This document shows positions 53,923 to 62,589 of a stretch of DNA of 64,000 nucleotides, in pieces. The notes beneath the pieces were generated by a model. That model was not told where the DNA came from. It ran no database searches and saw nothing but the letters and a program-made list of their open reading frames with translations. The stretch's first letter is position 1, and each line of letters opens with the position of its first letter. The translations under genes were made by a program, and so were the position numbers. This DNA comes from UBA993 sp964389365 (GTDB lineage: Bacteria > Bacillota > Dethiobacteria > DTU022): assembly GCA_964389365.1 (NCBI GenBank), contig CAYMDO010000006.1, positions 8,806 through 72,805 of the forward strand, written 5' to 3'.

Positions 53923-54517
53923 ATGCTAACAGATAAGGAATTAAACCTTGTGCCTGCTGCTCAACTGCTTCAGGTAGGATCATTGATTGCTGACATTAAA
54001 GACATTGTGCCCGTTAAGCTTTACCTTGTCAACAAAACAGAGCAGGAAGAAACCTGGGACCGGTTGGTGCGCAGCTACCACTACTGAGGGAATAAAAAGA
54101 TAGATGTATGGGCCCAGAACAAAATGCCTGGCGATGCACTCTACCCAACCTGTAGCAGCACTGAGCCTTAACCGGGCCGCCTTAAGGGCAGGCGTCCGCA
54201 GCCGCTATATCGGCTGGGATTATCTATTAAAAAGCAAGCATTTAAACCGGCTAGTCTGCAACAACCGTTATCTAACCCTACCCTGGGTTGAAATCCCTAA
54301 TCTGGCCTCGCATGTTCTGAGCCAAGCGATTAAACGCCTGCCGGAAGACCGGTTTAAACTTTACGGCCGCCGCATCTTAATGGTCGAAGCCTTCGTCGGC
54401 ACAGCTAAGTTTAGCGGCACCTGCTACAAAGCGGCGGGGTTTAAACTGCTGGGTCAGACGCAGGGATTTTCCAAACCCGCTCTTACCGGGCCTGGTACAG
54501 ACACATGCTTTTTGTGA
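53923..54517 (+). pseudogene. DUF4338/DruA-like gene, broken
   Basis: The first part (ATG 53923, 54 codons) ends TWDRLVRSYHY then TGA, where the family continues with LGY. The second part (from 54104, frame +1) has GPRTKCLAMHSTQPVAALS, SRYIGWDYLLKSKHLNRLV, PWVEIPNLASHVLSQA and GTCYKAAGF, all DUF4338 signatures. One stop and one frameshift separate them, so a decayed gene. Relatives occur both in mobile elements and in Druantia defence systems; surrounding IS debris favours a mobile origin. Confidence 0.6.
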
Positions 54518-54579
54518 TGATGGCCCATCTTTTTACCATGATGCTCAGATTACACTGTTAAAAAACGGTTGTATTAACA

Positions 54580-54741
54580 ATGCCGACGGCTAACAGTTTG
54601 ATTGCTGCAGCCTTAACGAAAGATCAGCGCATTTACCGTAAAGCTTTAGGTGATATCGCGTATTATTTGAAGCACAACATGATTGCCTGCCATTCTCACC
54701 GCAAAAAAACGCTTCAAAAGTTTGCTTTGGGTGAGATGTGA
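54580..54741 (+). pseudogene. Small transposase-like fragment
   Basis: 53 codons from ATG 54580, including KALGDIAYYLKHNMIACHSHR and a basic end. It looks like the tail of a transposase gene associated with the preceding DUF4338 remnant, but I cannot name the family. Confidence 0.35.
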
Positions 54742-54761
54742 TGCTATGTTGCGCTGTAGTG

Positions 54762-54787
54762 CTAACTACTAAACTGCAAAAGACAGG
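54762..54787. repeat. 26-bp direct repeat, copy 2
   Basis: Same as 49832-49857 except one base. Here it runs directly into copy 2 of the 135-bp repeat. Confidence 0.75.
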
Positions 54788-54921
54788 ATATGTGTTCCCT
54801 TTATAAAGGGCATTAAAATATTTATAAGGGTTCTAATAAAAATTTAATAACTTAATCCGGCGATCAGTATAATCAGATGATGACGGAAGGATTACGGCCG
54901 CTGCGGGCAGAATAATATGGC
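54787..54921. repeat. 135-bp direct repeat, copy 2
   Basis: Gap-free partner of 49335-49469, same orientation. Contains the perfect palindrome CCCTTTATAAAGGG. After it the resident DUF2007 gene begins. Confidence 0.85.
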
Positions 54922-54959
54922 AGGCAGGACTCTGCCCGGATCGGGGTGCAAAGCGCCGG

Positions 54960-55190
54960 ATGCAGGAAGAATGGATATTGCTAATCGAAACCGAGAGCGA
55001 CACGGAAGCAGCGATCCTCAGCGGACTGATGGCTGAGCACGGCATCCCGGTCTTCAGGGAAGACAGCAGTCCCTATGCCGGGGCGATGCGCGTAATCGGC
55101 GGTATGGCTTATGGAGTAAAAGTAATGGTGCCCGGGACGTTTTATGAACAGGCAAAAAGTTTGCTGGACAGCCTGGAAGAAGGTCTGTGA
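54960..55190 (+). CDS. DUF2007 small protein
   Basis: 76 residues with the DUF2007 pattern: ILLIETESDTEAAILSGLMAEHGIPVF then VKVMVPGTFYEQAKSLL. The family forms a small ferredoxin-like fold suggested to act in signalling; function unproven. It lies immediately right of the second 135-bp repeat and may be the gene originally adjacent to oppA. Confidence 0.7.
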   Translation: MQEEWILLIETESDTEAAILSGLMAEHGIPVFREDSSPYAGAMRVIGGMAYGVKVMVPGTFYEQAKSLLDSLEEGL

Positions 55191-55232
55191 ACAACATGCA
55201 TCAACTATTTTAATCCGGAAAGGGGTTCAAAC

Positions 55233-56246
55233 ATGGAATTACCGGCATTAAAAAGACCATTTTTCTCCGAAAACCCGCAGCGGGAAAAGCTCGTAATCGA
55301 GCTCTTAGTGGCGGCGGCAGCAATTGCCGGCATCATTTTGGTTATGGCCTGGCCGCAGACCAGAAACCTGGAGCTGATTGCTTATTTGCAGCAATGGCGC
55401 ATCAAACCGGTCGAGCTGTTTTTCAGGGCGGTTACCTTCATCGGAGATGATCAGTTTTTCATGATCTTTTTTGGCATTTTAATTTGGTGCGTTAACAAAA
55501 GCCTGGGCTTCTGGGGCGCTTTCATGCTGTTGTCCTCGGCGGTTTACAGCAACCTGATCAAAGATTTAACCCTGCTGGAGCGTCCGGCGATTGAAGGGGT
55601 AGCCCACCCGCCGAAAAGCTACGCTTTTCCAAGCGGCCACACTCTTTCAGCAGTTACTGTCTGGCCGTACATGGCTGCGCGCCTGAAGAAGCGAGGTTAC
55701 TGGATTTGGGCTGCCGCAGCGGTAGTAATGATCGGCCTGTCGCGCATGGTCCTCGGTTATCACTTTTTAGGGGACATCCTTGGCGGGATAGCGTTTGGGA
55801 TACCATTTTTGCTGCTTTTTATGTTGCTGAGTGCTATGCTCAACGAAAAAGGGATGATTGAGAAATTTTCGACGCCCTTTCTGCTGGCAGCATCAATTAT
55901 AATTCCAGTCGTGCTTCTGGCAGTCCTGCCGGGTGCCGACCCGCCTAAAGTCCTGGGATACATGGCGGGTGCATCGTTCGGCTATATCCTCGAGAAAGAG
56001 AAAATTAGGACCACAGTCAAAGCTCCGCTTACCAAGCAAATTATCAAGGCGATCATCGGGTTGGCGGTGCTTTTCGGGATTATCGCCGGCCTCGGCGGTT
56101 TTTTACCCTCGGCAATTAAGCCGCTTGGTTTTATCCGCTACGCTTTGGGCGGTATTTGGGTTACCCTGCTGGCCCCGTTACTTTTTTCGGTCACAGGGCT
56201 GGCTGACCGGGAGAGCAGCAGCAGGAATCAGCGCATAAAAAATTGA
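55233..56246 (+). CDS. PAP2-family membrane phosphatase
   Basis: 337 residues, with about nine hydrophobic segments. The three phosphatase motifs are present: KDLTLLERP, AFPSGHT and SRMVLGYHFLGD. Family members dephosphorylate undecaprenyl pyrophosphate or phosphatidic acid at the outer membrane face. The C-terminal ~130 residues add extra helices. AAAGGGG precedes the ATG. Confidence 0.82.
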   Translation: MELPALKRPFFSENPQREKLVIELLVAAAAIAGIILVMAWPQTRNLELIAYLQQWRIKPVELFFRAVTFIGDDQFFMIFFGILIWCVNKSLGFWGAFMLLSSAVYSNLIKDLTLLERPAIEGVAHPPKSYAFPSGHTLSAVTVWPYMAARLKKRGYWIWAAAAVVMIGLSRMVLGYHFLGDILGGIAFGIPFLLLFMLLSAMLNEKGMIEKFSTPFLLAASIIIPVVLLAVLPGADPPKVLGYMAGASFGYILEKEKIRTTVKAPLTKQIIKAIIGLAVLFGIIAGLGGFLPSAIKPLGFIRYALGGIWVTLLAPLLFSVTGLADRESSSRNQRIKN

Positions 56247-56336
56247 GATCGTAATTTATCGTGCTTTGATATATAATATTAGGCAGTGAGCCGGAACAAG
56301 TTGTTATTATTACGGCAGCACCCGGGGGTGAAGCAT

Positions 56337-56549
56337 ATGATTGGCGGAAAAATCGGCCTGTGGGAGATCCTTTTGATATTGGCGGTTGCCCTGATTGTTT
56401 TTGGGCCGTCTAAGCTGCCGGAACTGGGGAAGTCGATCGGCAACGGCTTGCGGGAGTTTCGCAAAGCAACCAGCGAGCTGAAAAATACAATATCGCTGGA
56501 AGACAATGAAAGCGATAAAGATAAAAAGGTTGAAAAAAGGCCGGTTTAA
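56337..56549 (+). CDS. tatA: Twin-arginine translocase TatA/E (first copy)
   Basis: 70 residues from ATG 56337 (GGGGGTG upstream). One membrane helix, the FGPSKLPELGKSIG hinge and an amphipathic helix, then a charged tail. It forms the protein-conducting assembly of the Tat pathway. Followed by a second tatA and tatC. Confidence 0.88.
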   Translation: MIGGKIGLWEILLILAVALIVFGPSKLPELGKSIGNGLREFRKATSELKNTISLEDNESDKDKKVEKRPV

Positions 56550-56620
56550 TTATATGACGGCACGGGAATCCGTTATTGGCTTAAAGTAAAAACAGCAATT
56601 TGTTAAGGGGGGGACTATCG

Positions 56621-56809
56621 ATGTTTGGTAAAATCGGACCATGGGAAATTATCGCAATTCTTGCGGTGATCCTCTTGATTTTTGGCTCTTCAAAACTGCC
56701 TGAACTGGCGAAGGCAATCGGTAAAAGCGTGGTAGAGCTGAAAGAAGGGCTGAAAGGCTCTGCCGGTTCCGATCAGTCGGCCGGCCGGAATTCCGAGCCT
56801 AAGAAGTAA
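56621..56809 (+). CDS. tatA: Twin-arginine translocase TatA/E (second copy)
   Basis: 62 residues from ATG 56621 (AAGGGGGGG upstream). Same plan as its neighbour, hinge FGSSKLPELAKAIG with Ser in place of Pro. Tandem TatA copies may divide TatA- and TatB-like roles. 3 bases from tatC. Confidence 0.88.
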   Translation: MFGKIGPWEIIAILAVILLIFGSSKLPELAKAIGKSVVELKEGLKGSAGSDQSAGRNSEPKK

Positions 56810-56812
56810 AAG

Positions 56813-57544
56813 GTGAGCAAAAATAAAAACGGCATGATGCCCGTTCTCGAACATCTTGCAGAATTGCGACTGCGCCTGTTTATATCAGCAGGCGCTTTGC
56901 TTGTTGCCGCTATTGCCTGCTATTCCAACATAACTTTGATCCGCGGTATTCTTACCGGGCCGCTTGACGATCTGCAGCTGATCTTCCTGTCGCCTCCTGA
57001 AGCCTTTATGTCAAACCTGAGGCTGTCGATTACCAGCGGTCTGATCCTTGCTTTGCCCGTGATTATTTACGAAGCCCTGGCTTTTATTTTTCCCGGGCTG
57101 ACCAGGCAGGAAAAAACATTTTTTCTTCTCGTGTTGGTTGGAACATTGGTTCTCTTTGGCAGCGGAGTACTATTTGCGTACTATGTTGTTTTCCCGATGG
57201 CATTAAAATTTTTCCTGCAATTTGCTGCTAATCAACTGGAACCGCGTTTTACGGTCAGCGAGTATATTGCTTTTGTTTTTTCCTTTCATCTGGGGTTTGG
57301 CCTGGCATTTCAGCTGCCGCTTTTAACCTGGGCGCTCGGTAAACTGGGGCTGCTAAGCTCGGGTTTTTTGAGAAGAAACCGTAAAATAGCCCTGCTGGTG
57401 ATGCTTGTTATTTCAGCAATAATTACGCCACCGGATATAATATCGCAGGTAGCGTTGACATTGCCGTTGCTTTTTCTCTACGAACTGGGGATTATTATGG
57501 TGCTGATCAGTGAAAGAAAGCGTCTTAAAATGATGTCGCAGTGA
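56813..57544 (+). CDS. tatC: Sec-independent translocase TatC
   Basis: 243 residues with six helices, HLAELRLRL at the start, PPEAFMSNLRLS and FLLVLVGTLVLFGSGVLFAYYV-like core, and a SAIITPPDIISQ motif near the end. It is the Tat signal receptor. GTG start. Confidence 0.92.
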   Translation: MSKNKNGMMPVLEHLAELRLRLFISAGALLVAAIACYSNITLIRGILTGPLDDLQLIFLSPPEAFMSNLRLSITSGLILALPVIIYEALAFIFPGLTRQEKTFFLLVLVGTLVLFGSGVLFAYYVVFPMALKFFLQFAANQLEPRFTVSEYIAFVFSFHLGFGLAFQLPLLTWALGKLGLLSSGFLRRNRKIALLVMLVISAIITPPDIISQVALTLPLLFLYELGIIMVLISERKRLKMMSQ

Positions 57545-57566
57545 ACTTGTTTCAGGGAGGATTCGC

Positions 57567-58226
57567 TTGAAAGAAGGCGTGACAGAGATTATAACTGAAA
57601 AGGGTGCGATAATATTAGCCGGGGGCGACAGCAAGCGCCTCGGCCAACCCAAAGCCCTTCTCGATTTTAACGGCAGAAGCCTGGTCGAAATAATGGTAGA
57701 TATACTGCAAAGCGTATTCAGCCGGATTACCATCGTGGCTGATCGACCGGAACTGTTCGGAAACTTGCCGGTGACAATAGTCGGCGATTTGATCACCGAT
57801 CGGGCAAAAAGCCCCCTGCGGGGTATTCATGCCGGCCTTAGTGCTTCTTCTTTACCGCACCAGTTTGTTGTGGCCTGCGACATGCCTTTTCTGAACACCG
57901 GCCTGATCAGCTACATGGAAGAGTTTGCCCTAGGGCATGACGCGGTTGTGCCGAGGAATGGGAATTATTACCAACCACTGCATGCCATTTACAGCCGCAG
58001 CTGTATCGGGGTAATTAAACGGCAGATCGAAAAGGAAAATTATAAAATAATTGATTTTTATTCGAAGATAAAAGTAAAGTACATCGACAGGCCTGAGCTC
58101 AACAGGTTTGATCCCGAGCAGCGCGCCTTTATCAACATTAATACATGGGCTGATTATAACCGGGCGCTGCAGCAGTTTAGCAGGGCAAGATTAAATTTAA
58201 ATGAAAGGGGAGGTATTTCAAGTTGA
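57567..58226 (+). CDS. mobA: Molybdenum cofactor guanylyltransferase
   Basis: 219 residues. Nucleotide-binding LAGGDSKRLGQPKALL and the metal site VVACDMPF are MobA signatures. It makes the guanine dinucleotide form of Mo/W cofactor, which is loaded on enzymes often exported by Tat, so linkage with tat genes makes sense. TTG start with GGGAGG upstream. Confidence 0.85.
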   Translation: MKEGVTEIITEKGAIILAGGDSKRLGQPKALLDFNGRSLVEIMVDILQSVFSRITIVADRPELFGNLPVTIVGDLITDRAKSPLRGIHAGLSASSLPHQFVVACDMPFLNTGLISYMEEFALGHDAVVPRNGNYYQPLHAIYSRSCIGVIKRQIEKENYKIIDFYSKIKVKYIDRPELNRFDPEQRAFININTWADYNRALQQFSRARLNLNERGGISS

Positions 58227-59389
58227 TAAAAATACCTGATTATGTCGGTCCGATGGCATTTGGCGTTAAAATGGGCGTTATATTACCTGGGATGGATATC
58301 GTGGAAAAAGTGCTTGAATCGCTCGAGCGGTGCAGCAAAGACGGGCTGCTGTCCGACGGAGATGTAGTCTGTGTAACAGAATCAGTGGTAGCCAGATCCC
58401 AGAATAACTATGTTACCGTTGACCATATTGCCCGGGAAATAAGGGAAAAGCTGCAGCTCAAAGAAGACGGAAGGGTTGCAGTGGTTTTCCCGATCGCCAG
58501 CCGCAACCGTTTTTCTATGATCATGAAAGGAATTGCCCGGGCGGTGCCGAAAGGCGGGGTTGTAGTGCAATTTTCATTCCCGACGGATGAAGTTGGCAAT
58601 ATTGTCATAGCGCCCCTGTATGCCGCCAACCTTGGCAAAGATCCAATTACTGAAGATGATCTGAAAGGCCACAGCTTTAAGCATCCACTTACCGGGGTTG
58701 ACTATATCAGCCTGTACCGCGAGGTTATCGCTTCGGAGGGGGCAGCGCCAACAATATTCCTATCCAATAACCCGCTGCAGTCTATCGAATACGAACCGGA
58801 CGGCATTATAATTGCCGAAATTCACCGGCGGAACAAGACTTTTGAACAGGTTGCCGGAAGGTTTGAGAATTGCGTTTCGCTGGATCAGATCTGCAACGAG
58901 GGTGAGGCCTGCTCAGAGTGGGGCCTGCTGGGAAGCAATATGTCAGCAGGAGAGCGTCTCAAGCTTGCGCCCCGTGACGGGCAAAAAGTGGTCGAACAAC
59001 TACAGGCGCAGGTAAAAAACAGGCTTGGAATTGAGCTTGAAGTAATGATTTACGGTGACGGCGCTTACCTGGACCCCTCAAGCGGTATTTACGAACTGGC
59101 CGATCCCCGTGCAGCTTTTGCGGCAACAGATGGCCTTAACCGCTTCAGGGAAGGCCTTAAATACAAGTTCCTGGCTGACCAGTGCTACCATGAGGAACAA
59201 AAAAAAGCTGACGAAATAGAGAAAATAATGGCGGAGCGGATCGGGCGCGATCTTCCGCAGGATTCAATAGACAAGGAAGGAACCACACCGCGGAAGATGG
59301 AAGATGTTCTGGCCAGCCTGGCTGACCTGGTCAGCGGCTCAGCAGATGCCGGAACTCCGGTTGTCATCGTCAGGGGGTTCCTCCGCTAA
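58223..59389 (+). CDS. Coenzyme F420:L-glutamate ligase-like protein
   Basis: 388 residues. GDVVCVTESVVARSQNN is like the CofE/FbiB start, and the central GPMAFGVKMGVILPG and YGDGAYLDPSSGIYEL regions fit the larger clostridial members of this family. Archaeal CofE adds glutamates to F420; whether this organism makes F420 is not shown, so the substrate may differ. TTG start overlaps the mobA stop by 4 bases. Confidence 0.65.
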   Translation: MIKIPDYVGPMAFGVKMGVILPGMDIVEKVLESLERCSKDGLLSDGDVVCVTESVVARSQNNYVTVDHIAREIREKLQLKEDGRVAVVFPIASRNRFSMIMKGIARAVPKGGVVVQFSFPTDEVGNIVIAPLYAANLGKDPITEDDLKGHSFKHPLTGVDYISLYREVIASEGAAPTIFLSNNPLQSIEYEPDGIIIAEIHRRNKTFEQVAGRFENCVSLDQICNEGEACSEWGLLGSNMSAGERLKLAPRDGQKVVEQLQAQVKNRLGIELEVMIYGDGAYLDPSSGIYELADPRAAFAATDGLNRFREGLKYKFLADQCYHEEQKKADEIEKIMAERIGRDLPQDSIDKEGTTPRKMEDVLASLADLVSGSADAGTPVVIVRGFLR

Positions 59390-60939
59390 CGGCGGCGGAT
59401 CTGCTTGCATGAACCATTCCTGCTCTTATTGCTGTAGTGTTTGGATACGGAAATTCCGATTAACCCGGCTGACAGAAAGATAGCCCAGAAGGCGGGGAAG
59501 TAATCACCCCACAGTTGGTAGGGCGTCTGACGGTGGGCGAGCGGCAGTGAAACTGCAGGCGAATCTTCCACCTGCTTTTCAGTCCGGAACAGTTCACGGC
59601 CCAGGTAGTCAAAGGAGATGGTAATGCCGCTGTTTGCAACCTGGGTTACCCCGATGCCCATTTCTGCCGCCCGGATCGCTCCGGCCTGGGCATGCTGTTC
59701 CAACCCGATACTGCTGCCAAACCAGTTGTCGTTGGTTAATACAAACAGGTGCTCTGCCCCGGCCCTGGCAAACAGGCGGGTGTGTCCGCCAAAATAGGAC
59801 TCAAAGCAGATCACCCCGGCCAACCTGGCTGAATCAATCTCAAATATTGTCACTTCGCTTCCCGGGCTGTAACTGCCAAGCAGCATATTGAGGCGTAATA
59901 TTTGATTTAAGTATTGTTCTGCAGGGAAAAACTCGACAAAAGGCACCAGGCGCTGTTTATGATATTGCGCTATTTCGTTCCCGCCCGGTTGATAAAAAAG
60001 GATCGAGTTGTGCAAATGACCCGGGTAGCGGGTTCGCGCACCATAGAGCAGAGGCAGCTTTAAACCGTCTCCAGGCGCAGTCAGCAGGCTAAAGTGCTTG
60101 ATCTGCCGCCTGAAATCGAGGTCTACAACTGTTTCGGGCCATACCGCAAGATCGGCTTCAGGGTTTAATGCCAGCGCTTTCCGGGTCTGGTTGAGGTAGC
60201 GCCTGCCGATAAGTTCTTTTTCGCCGGCCAGTATTTCTTCGGGGGTGCTGTTGCCCTGGATCAGGACAGCGTTAAGGCTCTGGTCAAGCTTATCCGGGCT
60301 GAAGAGGCCCGGTAAGCAAAGGCCGGAAAAGAGCATTAGGATAAAAAAGGCCGGGCCTGCCAGGGCGAGGCCTTTTTTTAGTTCTCCTCGCCAGTACATG
60401 ATAAGGGCTGTTTGGAAATATACGATAACAAACGGCAGCCCCCAATAACCATAAAGGGCGGCGATACCAAGCAGGGCCGGGTAGCTCCACTGGCTGTAGC
60501 CGAGGTAGCCGACATTGTAGGCCATAAAGCCAAGCGAGCGCGTATATTCTACCGTCAACCAGATAGCCGGCACAGCCGGCAAGGTAAACCAGGGCTTGTT
60601 CTGCCGGCTGATAAAACTGGCCGCCAGGGCAAAGAAGCCGTAAAAAAGGCTTAGGTAAATAACCAGGGCAATCATTGCGGCCAGGCCCAGGGTGAAGCCG
60701 AGGTGGGGGAAGAGCACTTTTCCAAGGTAGTGGTTCAGGTAGAGATTAAAGGGCAGGGCAAAAAGAAAACCGGCAGCGAAGGCCTTTGCCGGAGGCAGCC
60801 TGAAAACGCAGTAAATTAGGGGGATTAAGGCTAACCAGGCTAGAAAGCCGAATTCGAAAGGCGGGTAGGCCGGGATCAGAATCAGGCCGGAAAATATGGC
60901 GGAAAGGTAATGGCGTTTTACTCCTGCCCTATTAAGCAT
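59386..60939 (-). CDS. lnt: Apolipoprotein N-acyltransferase
   Basis: About 517 residues from ATG 60939. An N-terminal set of about six helices is followed by a nitrilase domain with the Glu (WPETVVDL), Lys (YHKQRLVPFVEFFP) and Cys (GVICFESYFGG) triad intact, and a last helix. It N-acylates the lipid-modified Cys of lipoproteins. The gene overlaps the convergent F420-ligase-like gene by 4 bases. Lnt of this type is uncommon in Firmicutes. Confidence 0.88.
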   Translation of the reverse strand: MLNRAGVKRHYLSAIFSGLILIPAYPPFEFGFLAWLALIPLIYCVFRLPPAKAFAAGFLFALPFNLYLNHYLGKVLFPHLGFTLGLAAMIALVIYLSLFYGFFALAASFISRQNKPWFTLPAVPAIWLTVEYTRSLGFMAYNVGYLGYSQWSYPALLGIAALYGYWGLPFVIVYFQTALIMYWRGELKKGLALAGPAFFILMLFSGLCLPGLFSPDKLDQSLNAVLIQGNSTPEEILAGEKELIGRRYLNQTRKALALNPEADLAVWPETVVDLDFRRQIKHFSLLTAPGDGLKLPLLYGARTRYPGHLHNSILFYQPGGNEIAQYHKQRLVPFVEFFPAEQYLNQILRLNMLLGSYSPGSEVTIFEIDSARLAGVICFESYFGGHTRLFARAGAEHLFVLTNDNWFGSSIGLEQHAQAGAIRAAEMGIGVTQVANSGITISFDYLGRELFRTEKQVEDSPAVSLPLAHRQTPYQLWGDYFPAFWAIFLSAGLIGISVSKHYSNKSRNGSCKQIRRR

Positions 60940-61037
60940 CAGCAGCTCCCCGGGTCGGTTTTGCAAGCCTATCGCCCTGTTCGTCGGATACTATCTATCA
61001 CAGCCAACTATTAAAACTTCCGGCAGATCAAGCAGTC

Positions 61038-61066
61038 TTGACCGGCGGGGCCGGCAGTGCTATAAG
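61038..61066 (+). promoter_or_regulatory. Promoter of the MarR gene
   Basis: TTGACC (61038-61043), 17 bases, TATAAG (61061-61066), with TGC just before the -10. Confidence 0.65.
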
Positions 61067-61090
61067 TAATTTAACTGTTTAACAATTTAC
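61066..61090. promoter_or_regulatory. Candidate MarR operator
   Basis: GTAATTTAAC (61066-61075) and GTTTAACAATTTAC (61077-61090) form an imperfect inverted repeat over the transcription start of the MarR gene, as expected for self-repression. Confidence 0.4.
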
Positions 61091-61137
61091 CTTTAAAAAT
61101 AACCGGACAGGGGAAGCAACCAATCAGCGAAGACAGT

Positions 61138-61608
61138 TTGATTGATTATATCAAAGAGCTGGATCATATTTTCAGCCGCCTGATTTACAGGGTCAGGGTC
61201 CTCCATAACCGTTATACAGTTGATGAGATTACTGATACCCAGTTTATTGTACTGCGTTCACTGCGTAAAGGGCCCTGTAATACTTCGTTCCTCGCCCATA
61301 TGCTGGGGGTTACCTTAAGCGCTGTTACAGCTTTGGTTAACCGCCTGTACAGGATGGGCCTGGTTACCCGGCGCCGTCACGACAAAGACCGCCGCCAGGT
61401 GATAATTGCCATTACGCCCAAGGGCCTGAAGCTTCTGGGTGAGGTAGAAGAAAAAAGAAACCTGCTTCTGGCCCTATACCTGGCTAAAGTATCAGATGCT
61501 GAGCGAACGCAGCTGCTCGAGCTGCTGCGAAAAGCTGTAACCCTGTTTGAACAGGAAGAAATACCGGGCGAAGACAGCCTAAACCAGCAAAAAGATGCAG
61601 GGCGCTGA
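61138..61608 (+). CDS. MarR-family transcriptional regulator
   Basis: 156 residues from TTG 61138. Winged helix with NTSFLAHMLGVTLSAVTALVNRL as recognition region and LVTRRRHDKDRRQVIIAITPKG as the wing. The start is uncertain: the strong GGGG site lies 25 bases upstream of this TTG, which would suit an unusual ATC or ATT-type start near 61123. The ligand is unknown. Divergent from lnt. Confidence 0.82.
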   Translation: MIDYIKELDHIFSRLIYRVRVLHNRYTVDEITDTQFIVLRSLRKGPCNTSFLAHMLGVTLSAVTALVNRLYRMGLVTRRRHDKDRRQVIIAITPKGLKLLGEVEEKRNLLLALYLAKVSDAERTQLLELLRKAVTLFEQEEIPGEDSLNQQKDAGR

Positions 61609-61637
61609 TTTTTAGGTCGGAAGCCCGCATCTTTTTT
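61589..61637 (+). terminator. Intrinsic terminator of the MarR gene
   Basis: AAAAAGATGC-GGGC pairs with GCCCGCATCTTTTT around a ~20-base loop; overlaps the stop codon. Confidence 0.75.
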
Positions 61638-61647
61638 ACCCGGCCGG

Positions 61648-62589
61648 TTATTGCTTTTTCTCTTCCTCAGCCGTTTTCTTTTTGCGGATTGCCCTCCTGG
61701 TTAAAACCCAGATCAGGTAACCGACTAAGCCCAGCAGGATAATTGCCGGTACCAGCGCTACCAGGGCGATAACCAGCGATGATATTGCCCTGAATACGAA
61801 GTTTACTCCCCTGTTGAAAGATTCAAGCAACCTTTCGCCGAATTTGTCGAAAGCGCCCGGTGAGATGGTTTGGGTGGGGATAATCTCTTCTCTCAGGCTC
61901 ACCTCTATTGTGGAATAATTTATCTGGTCGCTTAAATGCCTGAATTGAGCTGTCATCGATTCGATCTCGCCCCGTACCCGGAAAAGTTCTCGCTCAACTT
62001 CCAGCACTTCTTCAACGTTAACGGCCATCTCCAGTATTTCGACCAACCTGGCTTCCTGGGCCTTCTGGTTGTTGAGCCTTGATTCGAGGTCTACGTACTG
62101 CATCGTGACATCGTCCTGGCTGGTTTGAATATTCGCCGCTTTACCCAGAGGTTCAAGCTGGGTCATCATTAAGTCAAAACGCTCCTGGGGTACACGGATG
62201 GTCAGGTAAGCCCCGTAAACCCCTTCCATGATTTCAAAAACATAAGAATAGCTGATGATGCCTTCAGCCGCGTTCACCAGGTTCTGAATGTCATCAATTG
62301 CTTTCCTGGTATTTTGGACCGCTAACTCAATTGACCCGTTTCGGATAACATGGCGCAGCGCGTTTTCTCCAACATCACCATTGACTCTTTTTGCCTCGGT
62401 ATAACTGTAATCATCCGTACTTTCGCTCATTTCGGCAGCAGGTGCGGGCGCGATGCTTTCCACTGCATCATCATAAGAAGCGCCGTCTGACTCCATCACT
62501 GTGGCAGGCCCGCACGAGCTGAGCAGTAATCCAAAGAGGCAGATTACCAAAAGCAGCGTTATTCCCAATCCGGTTTTTTTCGCTGACAT
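61648..62589 (-). CDS. DUF4349 lipoprotein
   Basis: 313 residues. Signal sequence with lipobox LSSC, a DUF4349 domain (about 75-300) with a coiled-coil middle (MQYVDLESRLNNQKAQEARLVEIL), and a C-terminal membrane helix followed by a Lys/Glu-rich tail. Anchored at both ends, so it would span the surface. Function unknown. Good AGGAGGG site upstream of the ATG. Confidence 0.8.
   Translation of the reverse strand: MSAKKTGLGITLLLVICLFGLLLSSCGPATVMESDGASYDDAVESIAPAPAAEMSESTDDYSYTEAKRVNGDVGENALRHVIRNGSIELAVQNTRKAIDDIQNLVNAAEGIISYSYVFEIMEGVYGAYLTIRVPQERFDLMMTQLEPLGKAANIQTSQDDVTMQYVDLESRLNNQKAQEARLVEILEMAVNVEEVLEVERELFRVRGEIESMTAQFRHLSDQINYSTIEVSLREEIIPTQTISPGAFDKFGERLLESFNRGVNFVFRAISSLVIALVALVPAIILLGLVGYLIWVLTRRAIRKKKTAEEEKKQ

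Noticed and set aside
54104..54517. Intact phage-defence gene (DruA)
   Set aside because: The frame lacks its N-terminal part because of a stop and a frameshift, no other Druantia genes are nearby, and IS debris surrounds it.
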